From Lutraria lutraria (Eukaryota; Mollusca; Bivalvia; Venerida; Mactridae), in NCBI GenBank assembly GCA_964023205.1, contig OZ026838.1, positions 30,221,843 through 30,285,842 on the forward strand: 64,000 nt of DNA. Reading direction: 5' to 3'. Under the pieces are notes generated by a model that was not told the DNA's origin, ran no database searches, and saw only the letters and a program-made list of their open reading frames with translations. The position numbers and the translations under genes are program-made. Positions 13,937-26,411 of the stretch are shown piece by piece. Numbering within the stretch: the stretch's first letter is position 1; each line of letters begins with the position of its first letter.

Positions 13937-14990
13937 CTAGACAAAAGTATTATGAAGCACAAAGACACACATTGAGCGAAATGGAAACCACAATAAGCCT
14001 TAATCCAATACTAGTACAGTATTTCTTGGCATCGAATTCGTGAGATTTATGTTACTCTACAATTCAATACCGAGATAAAATTACATAATCTAGAACATGA
14101 CCCACATACCAAGATATTGTTTCTTGCAGTCTCTAGATATATCATCAAGAGCCATATTGTCATGCGACATCCATGTGCGCACATATCTAATTCCGGTACT
14201 TGACAAACAAGCTTGTATATCATATGACAGACTACGTATACATGCTATCACCGACGTGTATATTTGCTTAGAAATATACTTGGTTTTTATGCATTAGTAA
14301 TAATACTCATTAAAGTAAAAATCACCAGTTGTTTACAATGGAAGTTTCTATTTGAAGCACTTCAATAACTGGTATTTATGTAGTCAAATGATGTCAACTG
14401 TTTTATGCAATTATGTCACATAAAGAATTAATTCATTTGAGTTCATACCATTGTTTGGTGTCATTGAAAACAAAACAAAAACTGTCGAATGATATAAATG
14501 TACTCGAACAACATTTAGAAATTGTTGTCCCCAGTGCAGTAAAGAAGTTGACTGATATTTTTTTCAAACGAATACATATATTGAAACATTCCGTAAGACA
14601 CATAAACTCAATTTCAGGTTTATTTTGTCGTTGTCCATTCCTTGTTTAGAATTCAAGCAAGGGCATTGTGTATTGCTTGTGTCGGATCCGGGTAGAAAGC
14701 AATCGAACTCTAAGTCTCTGACTACCGTATACATGGACATGCACTATCCAAATTGATATGTACACGATATCAAACCTAATAAAAACAAATATTAGTCATG
14801 TATACGAGAGAGAACATGGTTGAAGACAGAAAAAAGTAAATACGCATGACATTTTAAATGAAAAAATGTGGATGTTATGCTAACCAAATCAAATACTGAC
14901 AAATAGTATTGAAAACATATCATTAACATTTTTTAACCAATTATTAGGTGAAAAACGACAAACACAGAATACTTTTATAAAATATGTACA
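13937..14990. other. intergenic, no gene recognised
   Basis: AT-rich DNA. The two short open frames at 14097-14297 and 14413-14649 show no domain or splice context and are not called. Confidence 0.45.
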
Positions 14991-14999
14991 TGTAAGTAA

Positions 15000-15722
15000 G
15001 TAAATTATTAAAGTGACATGTGCAATACTATATAAATAATACATAGCTTTGTGGGTGACAGTAAAAATTACTGTTACCCACAACTTAAGCTATGTGTTAT
15101 TTATTTTATTACCCCAATTTTTTTTCAAGAAATACTGTTAAAAAAAATAATGTAAAAAATATACTACATATGTATTACCCTGTGACAGTAAAAGAAATAC
15201 TGTTACGAATTTACTATTACCCTGTCACAGTAAAAACATGTTCAGTCACGTGGTACCATGAATGTAACAGTAAAAATGTTCCCTGTTTGTCTATGGGGAA
15301 TTAGCATTACGAAAAAGGTGAGGGTAATAATATATAAATAACACATAGCAGTAAAAATGTCAGCCTGAGGAAGTACTGTTACCCAAGTCCGAAGGCCGAA
15401 GCCGAGGGTAACAGTACTTTCCGAGGGCTGACATTTTTACTGTTACCCACAACGTAAACTATGTGTTATTTATTCTATTACCCCAAACTTTTTTCAAGAA
15501 AATACTTTGAAAATGTACTATCACCTATGTGACAGTAAAAAAATACTGTAAGAATTTACTGTTACCATGTGACAGTAAAAAAATACTGTTAGAAATTTAC
15601 TATTATCCAGTGACAGTAAAAAAAATGTTCAGTCACGTGGTACCATGAATGTAACAGTAAAAATGTTACCTGTTTGCCTATGGGGAATTAGCATTACGAA
15701 AAAGGTGAGGGGTAATAATACA
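15000..15722. repeat. palindromic element of repeated CAGTAAAA/TTTTACTG blocks
   Basis: Two nested inverted repeats. The first, about 15020-15110, pairs ACATAGCTT...GTGACAGTAA with TTACTGTTACCCAC...AAGCTATGT. The second, about 15334-15474, has arms of more than 50 bases that run from ATAAATAACACATAG through TGTCAGCCT and ACTGTTACCC to a small loop of CCGAAGGCCGAAGCCGA. A roughly 90-bp block (CAGTCACGTGGTACCATGAA through GGTGAGGGTAATAATA) occurs twice, at 15239-15330 and 15628-15720. There is no coding capacity. It is probably a foldback or MITE-like element that was tandemly duplicated. Confidence 0.75.
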
Positions 15723-15968
15723 AAATGTACGAAACATAATATTTAATTACAAAATTACAGCACCTGGCTCAATAGGCCTAGAAGTTTCTGACAAATAAAC
15801 ATAAGAAAATTACAGATTTATACAAGTAATGATACGATACTAATATTACTTGCAACATGAATATTGTAAATTACTGATATAGACAAATACGTTACGTAAA
15901 CATGTCCTGAGTTAAGGATAAAGACAGATTTATAATTGGTGAAATAGGGGAAATACTTGTAAAAATAT

Positions 15969-17046
15969 TATGATGTACAGAATAAGTAAGTATTGGCTTA
16001 AAGTTTTATCCACAAATAATATAAAATATATTAAACTTGTTTATATAATGATGCTAAACGATCTGGATATTTATCCAAACAAAAGATCATGAGCAAGATA
16101 TGTTAAATGTACACTTGATTTATTTGGATTTAGTGATGTATGGCTGGCAAAATCTATAAGACACTTTTTAAATGTATTGAAACAAATATATACAAGACTA
16201 GAATAGTGATATAAACTCATCAAGTAGATCTAAATCATAAAAACTTATCATTGAAATTAGATTCCAACTATATTTAGACACTATCAACATTGAAAAATAT
16301 GAAAAAGCGTTAAATACAAGGGTTTCATTTCATCGATAAGAAATCGAAGTAAGCCAATGGTCCTAATCCAACCAAACTCCTGTGTGGAAATGTTTTATTG
16401 TAAACAACTAGAAGAGGAATTTCATTTTTTGTTTGACTGTAAATAATATGATGGCTATAGGAAGAAATACTTACTTTTTTATTATAATGCTAATTAATAT
16501 ATTGAAACTAAGGAGCTTATAGCAATCCAAAAATGAAAATAACTTTTAAAATGTCAGGGTTTTTTGTATTCAAAAACTTTAAATAAAGTGAGCAAGTTTT
16601 AGAAATTTTTATTTCAAATTAAATTATCAAAGGTGACACTGTAGAAAATATTTTTGTAAAACAATTCTTAACTATAATTATCATACTCTCTTCACATTAT
16701 ATTATCTTTGTTAGAATTTCTGTTTTTCCTCTTTTTTCTTATTTCAAGGTTATTGTATTAGTGTATATAATGACAAGTTAACTATATTGTAACATATTAC
16801 GTAATTTTGTGTTTATTGAATTATCTTTTTAATGTTTGTTTTTGTATTAACTTATACGTGTATATGTAAGTAGGTACCATAGGCATGATACATTAATTAT
16901 CAATAATGAGTTGTATTGCAAACCGAATCTAGACCAGTATAGTATAAGGTAAAGGTTTTGTTTATTATAGTGTCAACCCTACTGAAAGGGCCAGCCAAGA
17001 TGGCTTATGAGTGTCTATCTCGTACCTAAATAATTAATAAACTATA
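15969..17046 (+). mobile_element. LINE 3' end, decayed (C-terminus of reverse transcriptase ORF and 3' UTR)
   Basis: The frame from 15969 reads RISKYWLKVL, NNIKYIKLVY, MMLNDLDIYP and GFSDVWLAKS with one internal TGA. This is the pattern I know from the region after the reverse-transcriptase core of APE-type LINEs in molluscs. At 16381-16443 it continues with a degenerate zinc-finger end, Cx7C then EEEFHFLFDC. The 3' UTR ends about 17046 with GGGCCAGCCAAGATGGCTTA and a short AATAATTAATAAACTAT tail. The reading frame is broken, so the copy is dead. Confidence 0.75.
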
Positions 17047-17319
17047 ACAGACTTAATATCGGAACTTACTTTGTTAAATTGTTTTCTAAGGATTGTCTAC
17101 ATTACTCAGAATGTTGAGTAGTAAGATACAATGTACTATGACGTGATAAGGTCACTTACATTGTTACTTGACAAGAATGGGATAGGTAGGTCGCAGAACC
17201 TTTTTATGTTGTGTTTTTCTAAGCATATCTGCCGTACTTTTGGGACATTATTTGTTCCAAATACATGTACATTGTAGTTTCGTATTCATACGATCTAGGG
17301 GAATTTGTTTTGGATTTAA

Positions 17320-17525
17320 GCCCAACAGATTAGCTCAGTCGTTAGAATTAGCTCAGTCTGAATTATGTGGGGTAGCCTTGTACCTATTAGCTTGCGGACA
17401 GATTGTGGGTAGTACTGGTTAAGGCCTAAATGAAGTCCAGGGAAGCTTGTAATGATAACTGCCCGCCACGACATAACTGGAATAATGCTGAAAATGGCTT
17501 CAATCCGATGAAATAAATAAATGAA
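17320..17525 (+). mobile_element. tRNA-derived SINE, family 2, damaged copy
   Basis: A tRNA-like GATTAGCTCAGTCGTTAGAA head is followed by a tail with GGAATAATGCTGAAAATGGC and GATGAAATAAATAAAT. The same tail type ends the copy at 21383-21509. The head carries an internal repeat of TTAGCTCAGTC. No clean target duplication was found. Confidence 0.6.
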
Positions 17526-20500
17526 TTGTTAAGGATTCTGCTGTGAGAAACCTCGAGAGTGGCAACATAAAAATAAGACCGTAAGGATGACTGGGAACAC
17601 GGCTTTATTCTATAGCCTAAGTATTTAGAACAAATACTCAATTCCAACGAATCAAATGGCGTATATATTTAGTTTTCTTTCAAATGTACGTACATAATTG
17701 TTTATAACATTGATCAGTAATAGTTAATTATAATATATGAATACAGTGACTCAGCACTTTATACAAATGAAACATTTGTCAGTGTTCTAGTTATTATTTT
17801 CCTACAAAGCATTTAATTTTATTTTTGCCATTGAATGGAAATCATAAACCGGAAGCCCTTAGCACGATAAGTAGTTTAGCCTTGTTTTAAATGTCGGATA
17901 AAATGGACATAAGTTTCGATTCATGCCTACGAAGCGTTTGTCATGTTGAAATTCGTATGCACATTTTCTTTAGGTCTAAGTTTTGCTAAACTGAGTGCCA
18001 GTTCATGCCGTGTCAATTAGTTATCTGCACCAACCTCAGTGATTAAAGCTGTTGTGAGTTTGTTGTCAATACACATACTTAAATATTTTGTTTAAAATGT
18101 ACGGGTGAATCTTTCCACATTATCTACATGTAATAACAATCACCTTTCACTGCCATAACAATGAAGAACAAGGTTTGGTTGTTGTATATCAAGGACCACG
18201 TATGCTCAATTTTATTGGTGTGTAATCAATGAAAGAAGTAAATCAGAGTGGATACCCTGACTGCCCTCCATATATAACCGTTTATATTGTCCTCGGCAAT
18301 ATCACATGTTGAAAACCCATGCAATAAACTTCTGAAGCAATTTAAAGGCGAAGTTTAGATTCTACCTATCAAGACATTCCCATTTATACAATGTCATTAT
18401 ATTATAAGAGCTGTGCAAATCTGACTCGCCGACTACAAAGTGTGCTATTTTGTCCGCTATACTTGTTGTGCACCAGACATGAATATCAAATATTAAGAGC
18501 AGAACAACACACGCAGTTAAATATCTCAATATGCTGCTTTAATTATTGTCTCACAATCATTACAATGGAACTTGGCACATTATATTAATAAAACATCTAA
18601 AACTGACTTGCTACTGTGTTTCATGTAGCATTTCAACACAGCATTACTCGACCAACAACATTTTGTAATGTACGTGATTGGTCCTTCTGAATTAGAGGCC
18701 AACATTAAGTTTGCCATTAACTTTTTAATAGCTAATATCAGCTTAAAGTGTTTACATAACACATGGTTATAAAATCACAATGTGTTTGTGAAAAATAACA
18801 GATCAATATACATTTTACTTATACCGGCTCCCGAATGTAACATACAGATAAGGGAATGTTGTCGGTATGGAAAGATAACGTGAACACCAATTCAGAGGAC
18901 AATGGGTTGAATGAATTGGCTGGTATATTATCTTAACCTGCATCAAACCCTGCACTTCAGTTATCAGTTATTTCGATTAATACGGAAATGATTTCGTATT
19001 GTCGGGGGTCTTTGGTCCGAATGTAGAACATATAAAATTAGTGTAAACATTGTTTATTTTTAACACATGCTTTGTTGCACATCATTTGGAACGTCGCTGA
19101 AAACTGAAAACGCAATTACTACATTGTGTTGACATGTAAGCTGTACATGTTCGTACTTCTGATCAATATAACAGTTCATTCAGAACAAAACATCACAGAT
19201 TATGATGCATAAAGACAAGTTTGAACCATTTTCATATCATGTTGAATAAACATAGACTATGCCATAGTCAGACAGTAGCAACTGATGTTTTACAACGTGA
19301 CAACGGCTAAGAACAATTTTCCAATGAAGACATTGAAGCTGAAACAAAGTTATTCCTATATATCGAAGTTATCGTTTAAGTTCTGTGCACATGTAGTGTC
19401 CTCTTCTTCATGAATACATAGAAGTGTCGAACTTGAACGCTTTTGGTGTGACATTACATGGCAGTTGTTTGTATAAATACATATGTGTACATGGCTGTTC
19501 TTAGATATACACGTGTACATTTAGTTATACATTCGACATATATTTGAATCCATACAGTAGGTCTATAGTCACTCGATTTGATGGTTCGGAGAAAGAATGT
19601 ACTGTTTTCCCGACACAAAGCGTGTCGATGAGAAACTACCAACCGAAAGCAATCGAATATGAAACTGGAAATTATGTTCCACTTTTATAACTCCTTGACA
19701 TTGTGGTAGCTTTTATTTCCATGAATTGTCATAAAAATAGAGACTCACAAACAAGCGGGTCAACAATCATCAGCTTCAAAAGCTTTTAAAGGCAATCAAA
19801 GAAAATACTCACATCTGTATTGAGCATTGTTCTTTTGTGACACTTGTAAAAAGGTCAACAGACACTGGCAACTCCACTAAGCATATAAGAAGGGAACTTA
19901 TTAATATCGGAAGTTAATACTAAGAGCATTTTGTTTTTTTTCTAAGTTCATTCATAGTTTGAAACAATTTTAGGTGTGTAAGTAAATGTATGTTCAAAAC
20001 ATAAAAACATTCAGAGTGACTCATATGCTGTTTATGGCGGGATGGACGAAGTCTTTATACTGCCAACACAAAGTCATTTCTAAGCATTTGAGCGTCTCAT
20101 CGGCAGTAAACATTGATAGTGAATACAATGATATACCTAAAGCATTCACTAAAAAATATTAACAACACATTGCCCTACTAAAGGTTGTCAATACAACAAT
20201 AGAGTATGCTTTATTATAAGCTTTAATACATGCGATAAGTAATGACTTGCTATGTAGCGTTGACAGGAATAACACGGTAAAGAGATAGCCAGTATTTCTT
20301 ATCCTAAATAACGGTATCAGAAAAAAACTAAAAAATTAAAACTAGCAATATGCGTGGATTAAACAGTAATGAGCAAAAGTGTTTACATAAACGCTTAGCA
20401 ACATAAGTGCTTTCTATTTATAATAAAAAGGCGGAAAATAAGTGTTAATGTGTTTATTGTACGGTTCAATGTTATAATATGCGGCACACAATTGAGTAGT

Positions 20501-20698
20501 AAAACACGCAACCACTCGCAATGGACTCTACATGTATAGTAGGTTTATTTATGAACACAATCATAGTTTAGCTTTTAAATCTATGAACTGGTGAAACTTG
20601 AAATGACTAAATAGTCAATTACGCTTCCTAATCCAGAGGTGGGTCCAGGAATTCAGGTGGGGATGGGGGCGTAATATTTAAGTATAGGATATCGATCG
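17526..20698. other. intergenic, no gene recognised
   Basis: Three kilobases of AT-rich DNA with only short, low-quality open frames on both strands. I see no domain, RNA gene or clear repeat. Confidence 0.45.
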
Positions 20699-20827
20699 AG
20701 TACGAGGTCTATCTGCGTAGGAAAGACCTGGTCACGGGATTCACGTGAACACCGAGAGCGCGTAGCGCTCGAGGTGTTTCGAGAATCCCGTGATCAGGTC
20801 TTTTCTACACAGATAGGCCGATGTACG
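20699..20827. repeat. foldback element (130-bp hairpin)
   Basis: Two arms of about 50 bases pair: left GTCTATCTGCGTAGGAAAGA then CCTGGTCACGGGATTC, and right GAATCCCGTGATCAGG then TCTTTTCTACACAGATAGGC. The centre, GAGAGCGCGTAGCGCTC, is itself a hairpin. GTACGAG stands at both outer edges and may be a target duplication. The element is GC-rich against an AT-rich background and has no coding capacity. Confidence 0.75.
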
Positions 20828-21274
20828 AGGTTGGTATCTGACTTACACAACGTTCGACAGTTGCGAGATGGCTTTACATTTACCAACATGTCCTATAGCA
20901 ATACAGACGATATATTTTCTCTGGCTCTGGTCATATGCAGCGACATTGACATGGCAACACCCGAAACGATGAACAGGTACTGAGTAAATACTATAACGAT
21001 TTATAAATAATCTAAATTTGACTGTTATATTGTCCTTCTCGTCTTATTTAGAAATATAGATTTGGCTACCAATTACACCAGCCTATGACGATGAGGTCAT
21101 TGAATGTTAGTTGAGAGCTTGCTTATTTATTCTTGTTGCAACGTTACTGTCGGTTTGAAAGAAAAGGAAAACAAGTTTTCAGACACAAATATGTTTTTAC
21201 ATAATATACGTAAAACGTCGATTTTCTGGTATCTTATTGGCAAAGAATAATATGTTGCCATGAGTTCTTTTCAT

Positions 21275-21680
21275 GCCCCGCCATTCGATACGGCGGTAGG
21301 ACATAAAGTGACACCCATGTCCGTCCTTCCGTCCGTTCAAATTTTAATCTCAATACATAATTCATGGAGTTATTTCATATAAGCCCGCCCGGTTATCACA
21401 GTGGTTAGAGCGTTGGTCTCCTGTTCAAGAAGTTGTGAGGTCGAACCCTGAATAACTGATATTATGTTGAAAATAGCGTTAAATCCGACGAAATAACTAG
21501 ATAAATAAGAATGGTTTCATTTTCTACATGTAAGTGTGTGATAATAAAATACATGTCAACTTCGATTTCCGTTAAAAACCAAACATTTCACAAGAGTTAT
21601 GGCCCCTTTGACTTAGCACTTAGTGGAGGTATTCGTGTCATCTGGTCACATTTCTAGCCTGATATTGCTATTGTTTCAAC
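21275..21680. repeat. possible dispersed repeat interrupted by a SINE
   Basis: The left part has CATGCCCCGCCATTCG, GGCGGTAGGACATAAAG and GTCCGTCCTTCCGTCCGT. The right part has GAGTTATGGCCCCTTTGACT and GGAGGTATTCGTGTCATCTG. I recall these word groups from a dispersed molluscan repeat. The SINE at 21383-21509 sits between them. Termini could not be fixed. Confidence 0.4.
21383..21509 (+). mobile_element. tRNA-derived SINE, family 2
   Basis: The tRNA-like head GCCCGCCCGGTTATCACAGT then GGTTAGAGCG (A box) and GAGGTCGAACCCTG (B box region) is followed by the family tail TTATGTTGAAAATAGCGTTA and GAAATAACTAGATAAATAAG. At 127 bp it is a short copy. The shared tail links it to 17320-17525. Confidence 0.75.
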
Positions 21681-21689
21681 AATGATCGG

Positions 21690-22620
21690 AAGTTTCACGT
21701 GTACTCAAACATTTTCTTTTGATAAAACCGACACCCATATCGTCAAATCTAACAAAGAAGGAAATGTATTGCGCTTTCGTCAGCCTTGTATGTGTCATTG
21801 CAAGGTATTTTGCCCACCATTAGTTCAAGTATACTTGACTGGCCAATTTGTGATTGCTCATGTTTATATAATTTTAGAGCATACACATTGTTTATACAAA
21901 CAACAAATTCTTAAAGCGCTTATGTAAATGATCACGTGGGCATGTCTAGTTTCTTTCGATTATAGACCTGGTCACGTGCAGAAAACAGACCCGCGCACGA
22001 AATTCTTTTCATAAAACAGGTCTTTCTAATGGATATGGACCTATCACAAACAAAGAAGTAGGTGTGTAAGAAAGTAGGTAGCGGGGGCGAGATGGTGTCG
22101 TATGGGGATAATGTATATTTTCTCAAAGGATTTTGATGCAACTGTCTATGACTTTGACAACACTATAATGAAATCCATTGTATCAGCTTATCGAGAATAA
22201 TAACCTACATATAATTCAGTTATACGTAATTATATGTATATATACATGTATACCTTTCCACTCATCAAAGTAATCTCTCAGTTATGTGGGCGGTGGACGT
22301 AGTTGTTGACCATGTAGATAATTACTGCTCATATATGTTTGCTATTGAGCTGGCGAAGACAGGGAGCGCGTGCCACCGATATGACCGTATCTCTTTGTGT
22401 AAATAAAGATGTCGGTTAAATTATTTTGACTATCAAAGTTTAGGTCACACAATGGTATGGCATACTTGTAAAATTACATTCGGATAACTTAAACTATCCC
22501 AATACTAAATATACGCACAATTCCTTCGTTCCCAGAAGATTTTTTATTGATAATAAATAGGTATACATCTGTCATTCTTCTTCTTCCGTTATGTAATTGT
22601 ACAAACTCGCCTCTAAGGAA
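21690..22620. other. intergenic, no gene recognised
   Basis: Short open frames here (for example 21682-21927) lack domains. The words GACCTGGTCACGTG and ACAGGTCTTT near 21965-22027 echo the hairpin at 20.7 kb, so a fragment of the same foldback family is possible. Confidence 0.4.
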
Positions 22621-22633
22621 TCGTCGTACAGTG

Positions 22634-22705
22634 ATGTGTATATGTTACAGGGAATGGGCGTAATTACTAATAAGGGAGTACACTTTCCCTGTAACATATA
22701 CACAT
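22634..22705. repeat. perfect 21-bp inverted repeat with 30-bp loop
   Basis: The arms ATGTGTATATGTTACAGGGA(A), 22634-22654, and their exact complement at 22685-22705 enclose 30 bases. The size and perfect pairing give a stable small hairpin that would look like a pre-miRNA in outline. No expression evidence is available, and a recent inverted duplication is the simpler reading. Confidence 0.8.
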
Positions 22706-22799
22706 GTATATACAAGGTAGATGTGAGGTGCGCTAATTATAATATGCAAACATGTACAAGTAAAAAGACGATAAAACAGGCTTCCCTACACTATATACA

Positions 22800-24860
22800 G
22801 TAAATTGACCAGCGGTCCCTTGAAGGTGTCAAGAGTTTCATTCCGAGTAAAGACTTTTTATGACACAGTTATAGAGGACAAGACGATGACGTTAGCAGGA
22901 TGCCTCAGCTGACACGAAGGAACCCAGAAATTAACACTCTTTTAAACAAATTATTTATTTATCATATTCTTTTAAAGCCGCATTAGCATTTTGGATGTTA
23001 ATATTTAATCTTATCAGTGAAATTGACTTTTACTTGCAATAAAAACATTCCGAAAATTTCTCTCTTAATCACAAAGTACATATAGACATATAGCACAGTA
23101 TTTTTTCAATGATATTGCAAAAATAAGAAAAATCGTCTGACAACATTTCTACAAGATGTGGCATTGTGTAAATATGTTTTAGAGCAAATAAAATATATTT
23201 CTTATATTTTATTATCATCATTACATCTATTGTTCTGCATTACTAAATTTAAAAAGCTAATGGGGCTTTAATGTATTTCTAAACGAAATGCTGAATATCA
23301 ATACAATTCAACAAACTTTCCGACATCATGTATATTTGTGTATTCAATGCAAAATAGGTGAAAACTAAAAAAGAAGTTGTTTATAAATTGTTGTTGACAC
23401 AATGTAGCTTTAGAATTCCTTCAGTCTGCGTAAGTTCGATTTCACCACGTATCAATGAACTTCAAATATGAACTGAATTATGATAACAATGTACATTTTA
23501 TTATTTGGCCCGATATTCGTGGACTATCACCGAAAATATTGAGGTCAATACAAGTTATTATATTTTTATAATCTTTATATTCAAAGAAGACTGACCACTT
23601 CGAGGGATGGAAACCGAATATTAAGGTTTAAATGAGTATCAGTGTAGCCATTGATAAGATGGTGAAATAGAAGATGTTTAATGAAGACAAACGCATAATT
23701 ATGAACGGTTTTATAGTGGCTGATGTTGCTGATTATTTACATAATTATACACACGTCAACCTAGGATTCCTTGTACATGTAGATGCACTTTCTATTTTGA
23801 AAACGACAGTGAACGGGTGCATGTGTTTAAACTTTCTTTATCACCATTGTGAACCCTTATCAGGATATACTGTATATGTTGTGACTCGACAACAAATGTA
23901 TTTCAAGAAAATATTGCGTAATAAATAAATATAACAACGATAACACTGCTTGCTGTCAGTATAAATATATATATATAGGCCTACACGGTATCGCCACAAC
24001 AGGATACCAGTCAGATAAATGGGAAACCCGTTTGGTCATTACAGGAAAACGTTCCTTTCACACGCCTTATTGTAAACTTCGATGATGATATCAACATCCA
24101 CAATACCAGTCGGAACACCTCGACGTTTGTCTAAAGAAAATGCACCGGACATAATAGGCAGGCCGCCATGTTGTTTTTTCTGGGGCTACTTTCAAACATG
24201 GCTGACCATGGGAATCCAACGATGGAAACAACCTGTTTCTTTTTTAATGGGAACTTGTTGCATATTTTGTCAATCGCGAATGATAAACACATTTGAAAGT
24301 CTGCCATTCTAAGAATGATTCTTATAAACGAGTGCCTAGTGTTGAAAAAAGTAGTGACCGGAAACCACATAACCCTACGCTTAATAAGTACGATGCGTAT
24401 TTCTAAGTGACGGGAAAGCCCAAATAGTTCCGATTGTCACATGTTCACTGCCAGGCAGCACCCACCATACAAGCATTCGGGATAACATTGTCATTGTCGA
24501 CACAGTCGTCAACAAGTCATGAGTGATATATGTACTACTGTAAAACATTCAACAGTTAATTAGCATGGTAGTTATATACATGTACATTTAATTAATTATT
24601 ACATAGTTACAGACACCAGTATGTGATCTTGATTTTACTTCAAAACAATGACATCACCAAAACCTAAATAACAACCTCTTACAAATTCTGATTATTTGAT
24701 TATTTTGGACTACTCTAGTTAAATATTAAAAGCACAATAATGGTAGGGTTGGACACAACATATCACAAGAATAACGAATTTAATACATTTTATCAGCCAT
24801 TGCCGAGTAAAAACTGAAGAACCAATCTCTACACAGAGTTGTCGTTCCTTTAGAATACAT
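22800..24860. other. intergenic, no gene recognised
   Basis: AT-rich, with several short open frames (such as 23674-23928) that carry no domain. Nothing else was recognised. Confidence 0.4.
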
Positions 24861-24868
24861 ACATACCT

Positions 24869-24939
24869 TAAACTGGTTCCCGTTGACTTGTGTGTACAAA
24901 GCCTTTGGAGCACTGCATCATGGAACGGGAACCAGTTTA
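24869..24939. repeat. perfect 16-bp inverted repeat
   Basis: TAAACTGGTTCCCGTT at 24869-24884 and its exact complement at 24924-24939 enclose a 39-base loop. No target duplication is evident. It may be a small foldback or a structured spacer. Confidence 0.7.
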
Positions 24940-25334
24940 TACATACTTCTGTCAACGTATCAATGCCAAGAACCTTGGCCAACAGCATTTTGACCAATAA
25001 CATGCTTTTTATATTTTATAATTATTTTTTGATGTCACAATGAAATATATCATATAATTTTAGGAAAACGCTTCAGGTTGCTCCGTTATAAGCTGTGCAA
25101 TCGCGGATTACTTAACCCTAATTTAGCGGAGTAATAGCAAACGGTAAACAATTGTAAACGCGGATAATATCACGAAGAGATACCAGACTCGGATATTGGT
25201 TTCCTTTTATGCGATTCTTTTCAGGTAAACAAAACAAAACAATGCATTTTAGTTTCTTTTCGAGTTGTTGTCACTATTTTCAAATCACGAGTCTGTCATT
25301 GTGAAGCCGGACTACTTTTTAGACGTTGACAGAG

Positions 25335-26406
25335 GGTGCGTTCGATTCACTGTGCGGAACGTTCCGAACTGAAAGAACAGGAATAAAATGGTAAGGAACA
25401 GTGTTCTGGACAAGTTCCCACTGTGCCCGAAAAAGAGGTGGTGTGGCGAGAACAGTGACGTCATAGCGCGTGGAAAAAAAAAATGGCCGACAATGTTTTC
25501 AGGCAGTGCAATTGCGGAATGTTTTTCGCCACAGCACTAACCGCAGAGGCATATAAGTGTTCAGAATTTCGTAAACATGTCTGACTACGTGAAATAAAAG
25601 ACAAATGTCCGTTTATACCTCATTACTTTTCAGTTTTACTAATGCTTGTGTACAGAACAGATTGGAATAATGTTTTATTCCAATCACGGGTCTGATCTGG
25701 GCTTCTGGCATATAAAAACATATAATAAATAAACAATCATTTATTAACCTATAAGCGTATAAGGCGTACCAGTTGTACCCCTTTCTAAGATCTGTTTATT
25801 AAATGGCTAACAACTGATAAACCATAAATTCAGTCAATGTGACTTCTACGGTGGCATAAAGGGGACATAGGAAATATTTTATTTACCGCGTGCGCACGTA
25901 GTAGCTACGGCGTGCGCACGTGATAGCTACTGCGTGCGCACGTGATAGCTACTGCGTGCGCACGTGATAGCTACTGCGTGCGCACGTGATAGCTACTGCG
26001 TGCGCACGTAGTAGCTATCACGTGCGCACGCAGTACCTATCACGTGCGCACGCAGTAGCTATCAAGTGCGAACGCAGTAGCTATCACGTACGCACACAGT
26101 AGCTATCACGTGCGCACGCAGTAGCTATCATGTACGCACGCAGTAGCTATCACGTACGCACGCAGTAGCTATCACGTACGCACGCAGTAGCTATCACGTG
26201 CGCACGCCGTAGCTACTACGTGCGCACGTGGTAAATAAAATATGTTCTATGTCCCCTTTATGCCACCGTAGACTTCTTCTTTGTAGTAATAATAATACTG
26301 ACTACAAATTTAATATCATTTGCCGCCATATTGGTTTTTATTGTGCCGCGGCATTCGATTCTGGAACAGGTTCTGAACAAGTACAGCACAGTGAATCGAA
26401 TGCGCC
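25335..26406. mobile_element. non-autonomous inverted-repeat DNA transposon, host of a nested foldback element
   Basis: The ends are GGTGCGTTCGATTCACTGTG (25335-25354) and the complement of GGCGCATTCGATTCACTGTG (26387-26406), differing at two of 20 positions. CAGAG flanks both sides (25330-25334 and 26407-26411), giving a 5-bp target duplication. There is no transposase frame. The element is 1072 bp, of which 426 bp are the nested element at 25846-26271. The superfamily is not decided. Confidence 0.75.
25846..26271. mobile_element. foldback MITE built of about 16 inverted 22-bp units
   Basis: The two 45-base ends are near-perfect inverted copies starting CTACGGTGGCATAAAGGGGA. ACTT flanks both sides (25842-25845 and 26272-26275). 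The interior is about 16 units of GCGTGCGCACGTGATAGCTACT. Units 1-6 run in one direction and units 7-16 in the other, with the turn near 26015, so the whole element is one long palindrome. Each unit holds GTGCGCAC, an alternating purine-pyrimidine run of 12-13 bases together with its flanks, which is favourable for Z-DNA. Many units also hold CACGTG. Confidence 0.88.
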
Positions 26407-26411
26407 CAGAG

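Noticed and set aside
22597..22803. 68-codon open frame over the 21-bp hairpin
   Set aside because: The frame crosses the inverted repeat and has no domain. The hairpin explains the sequence better.
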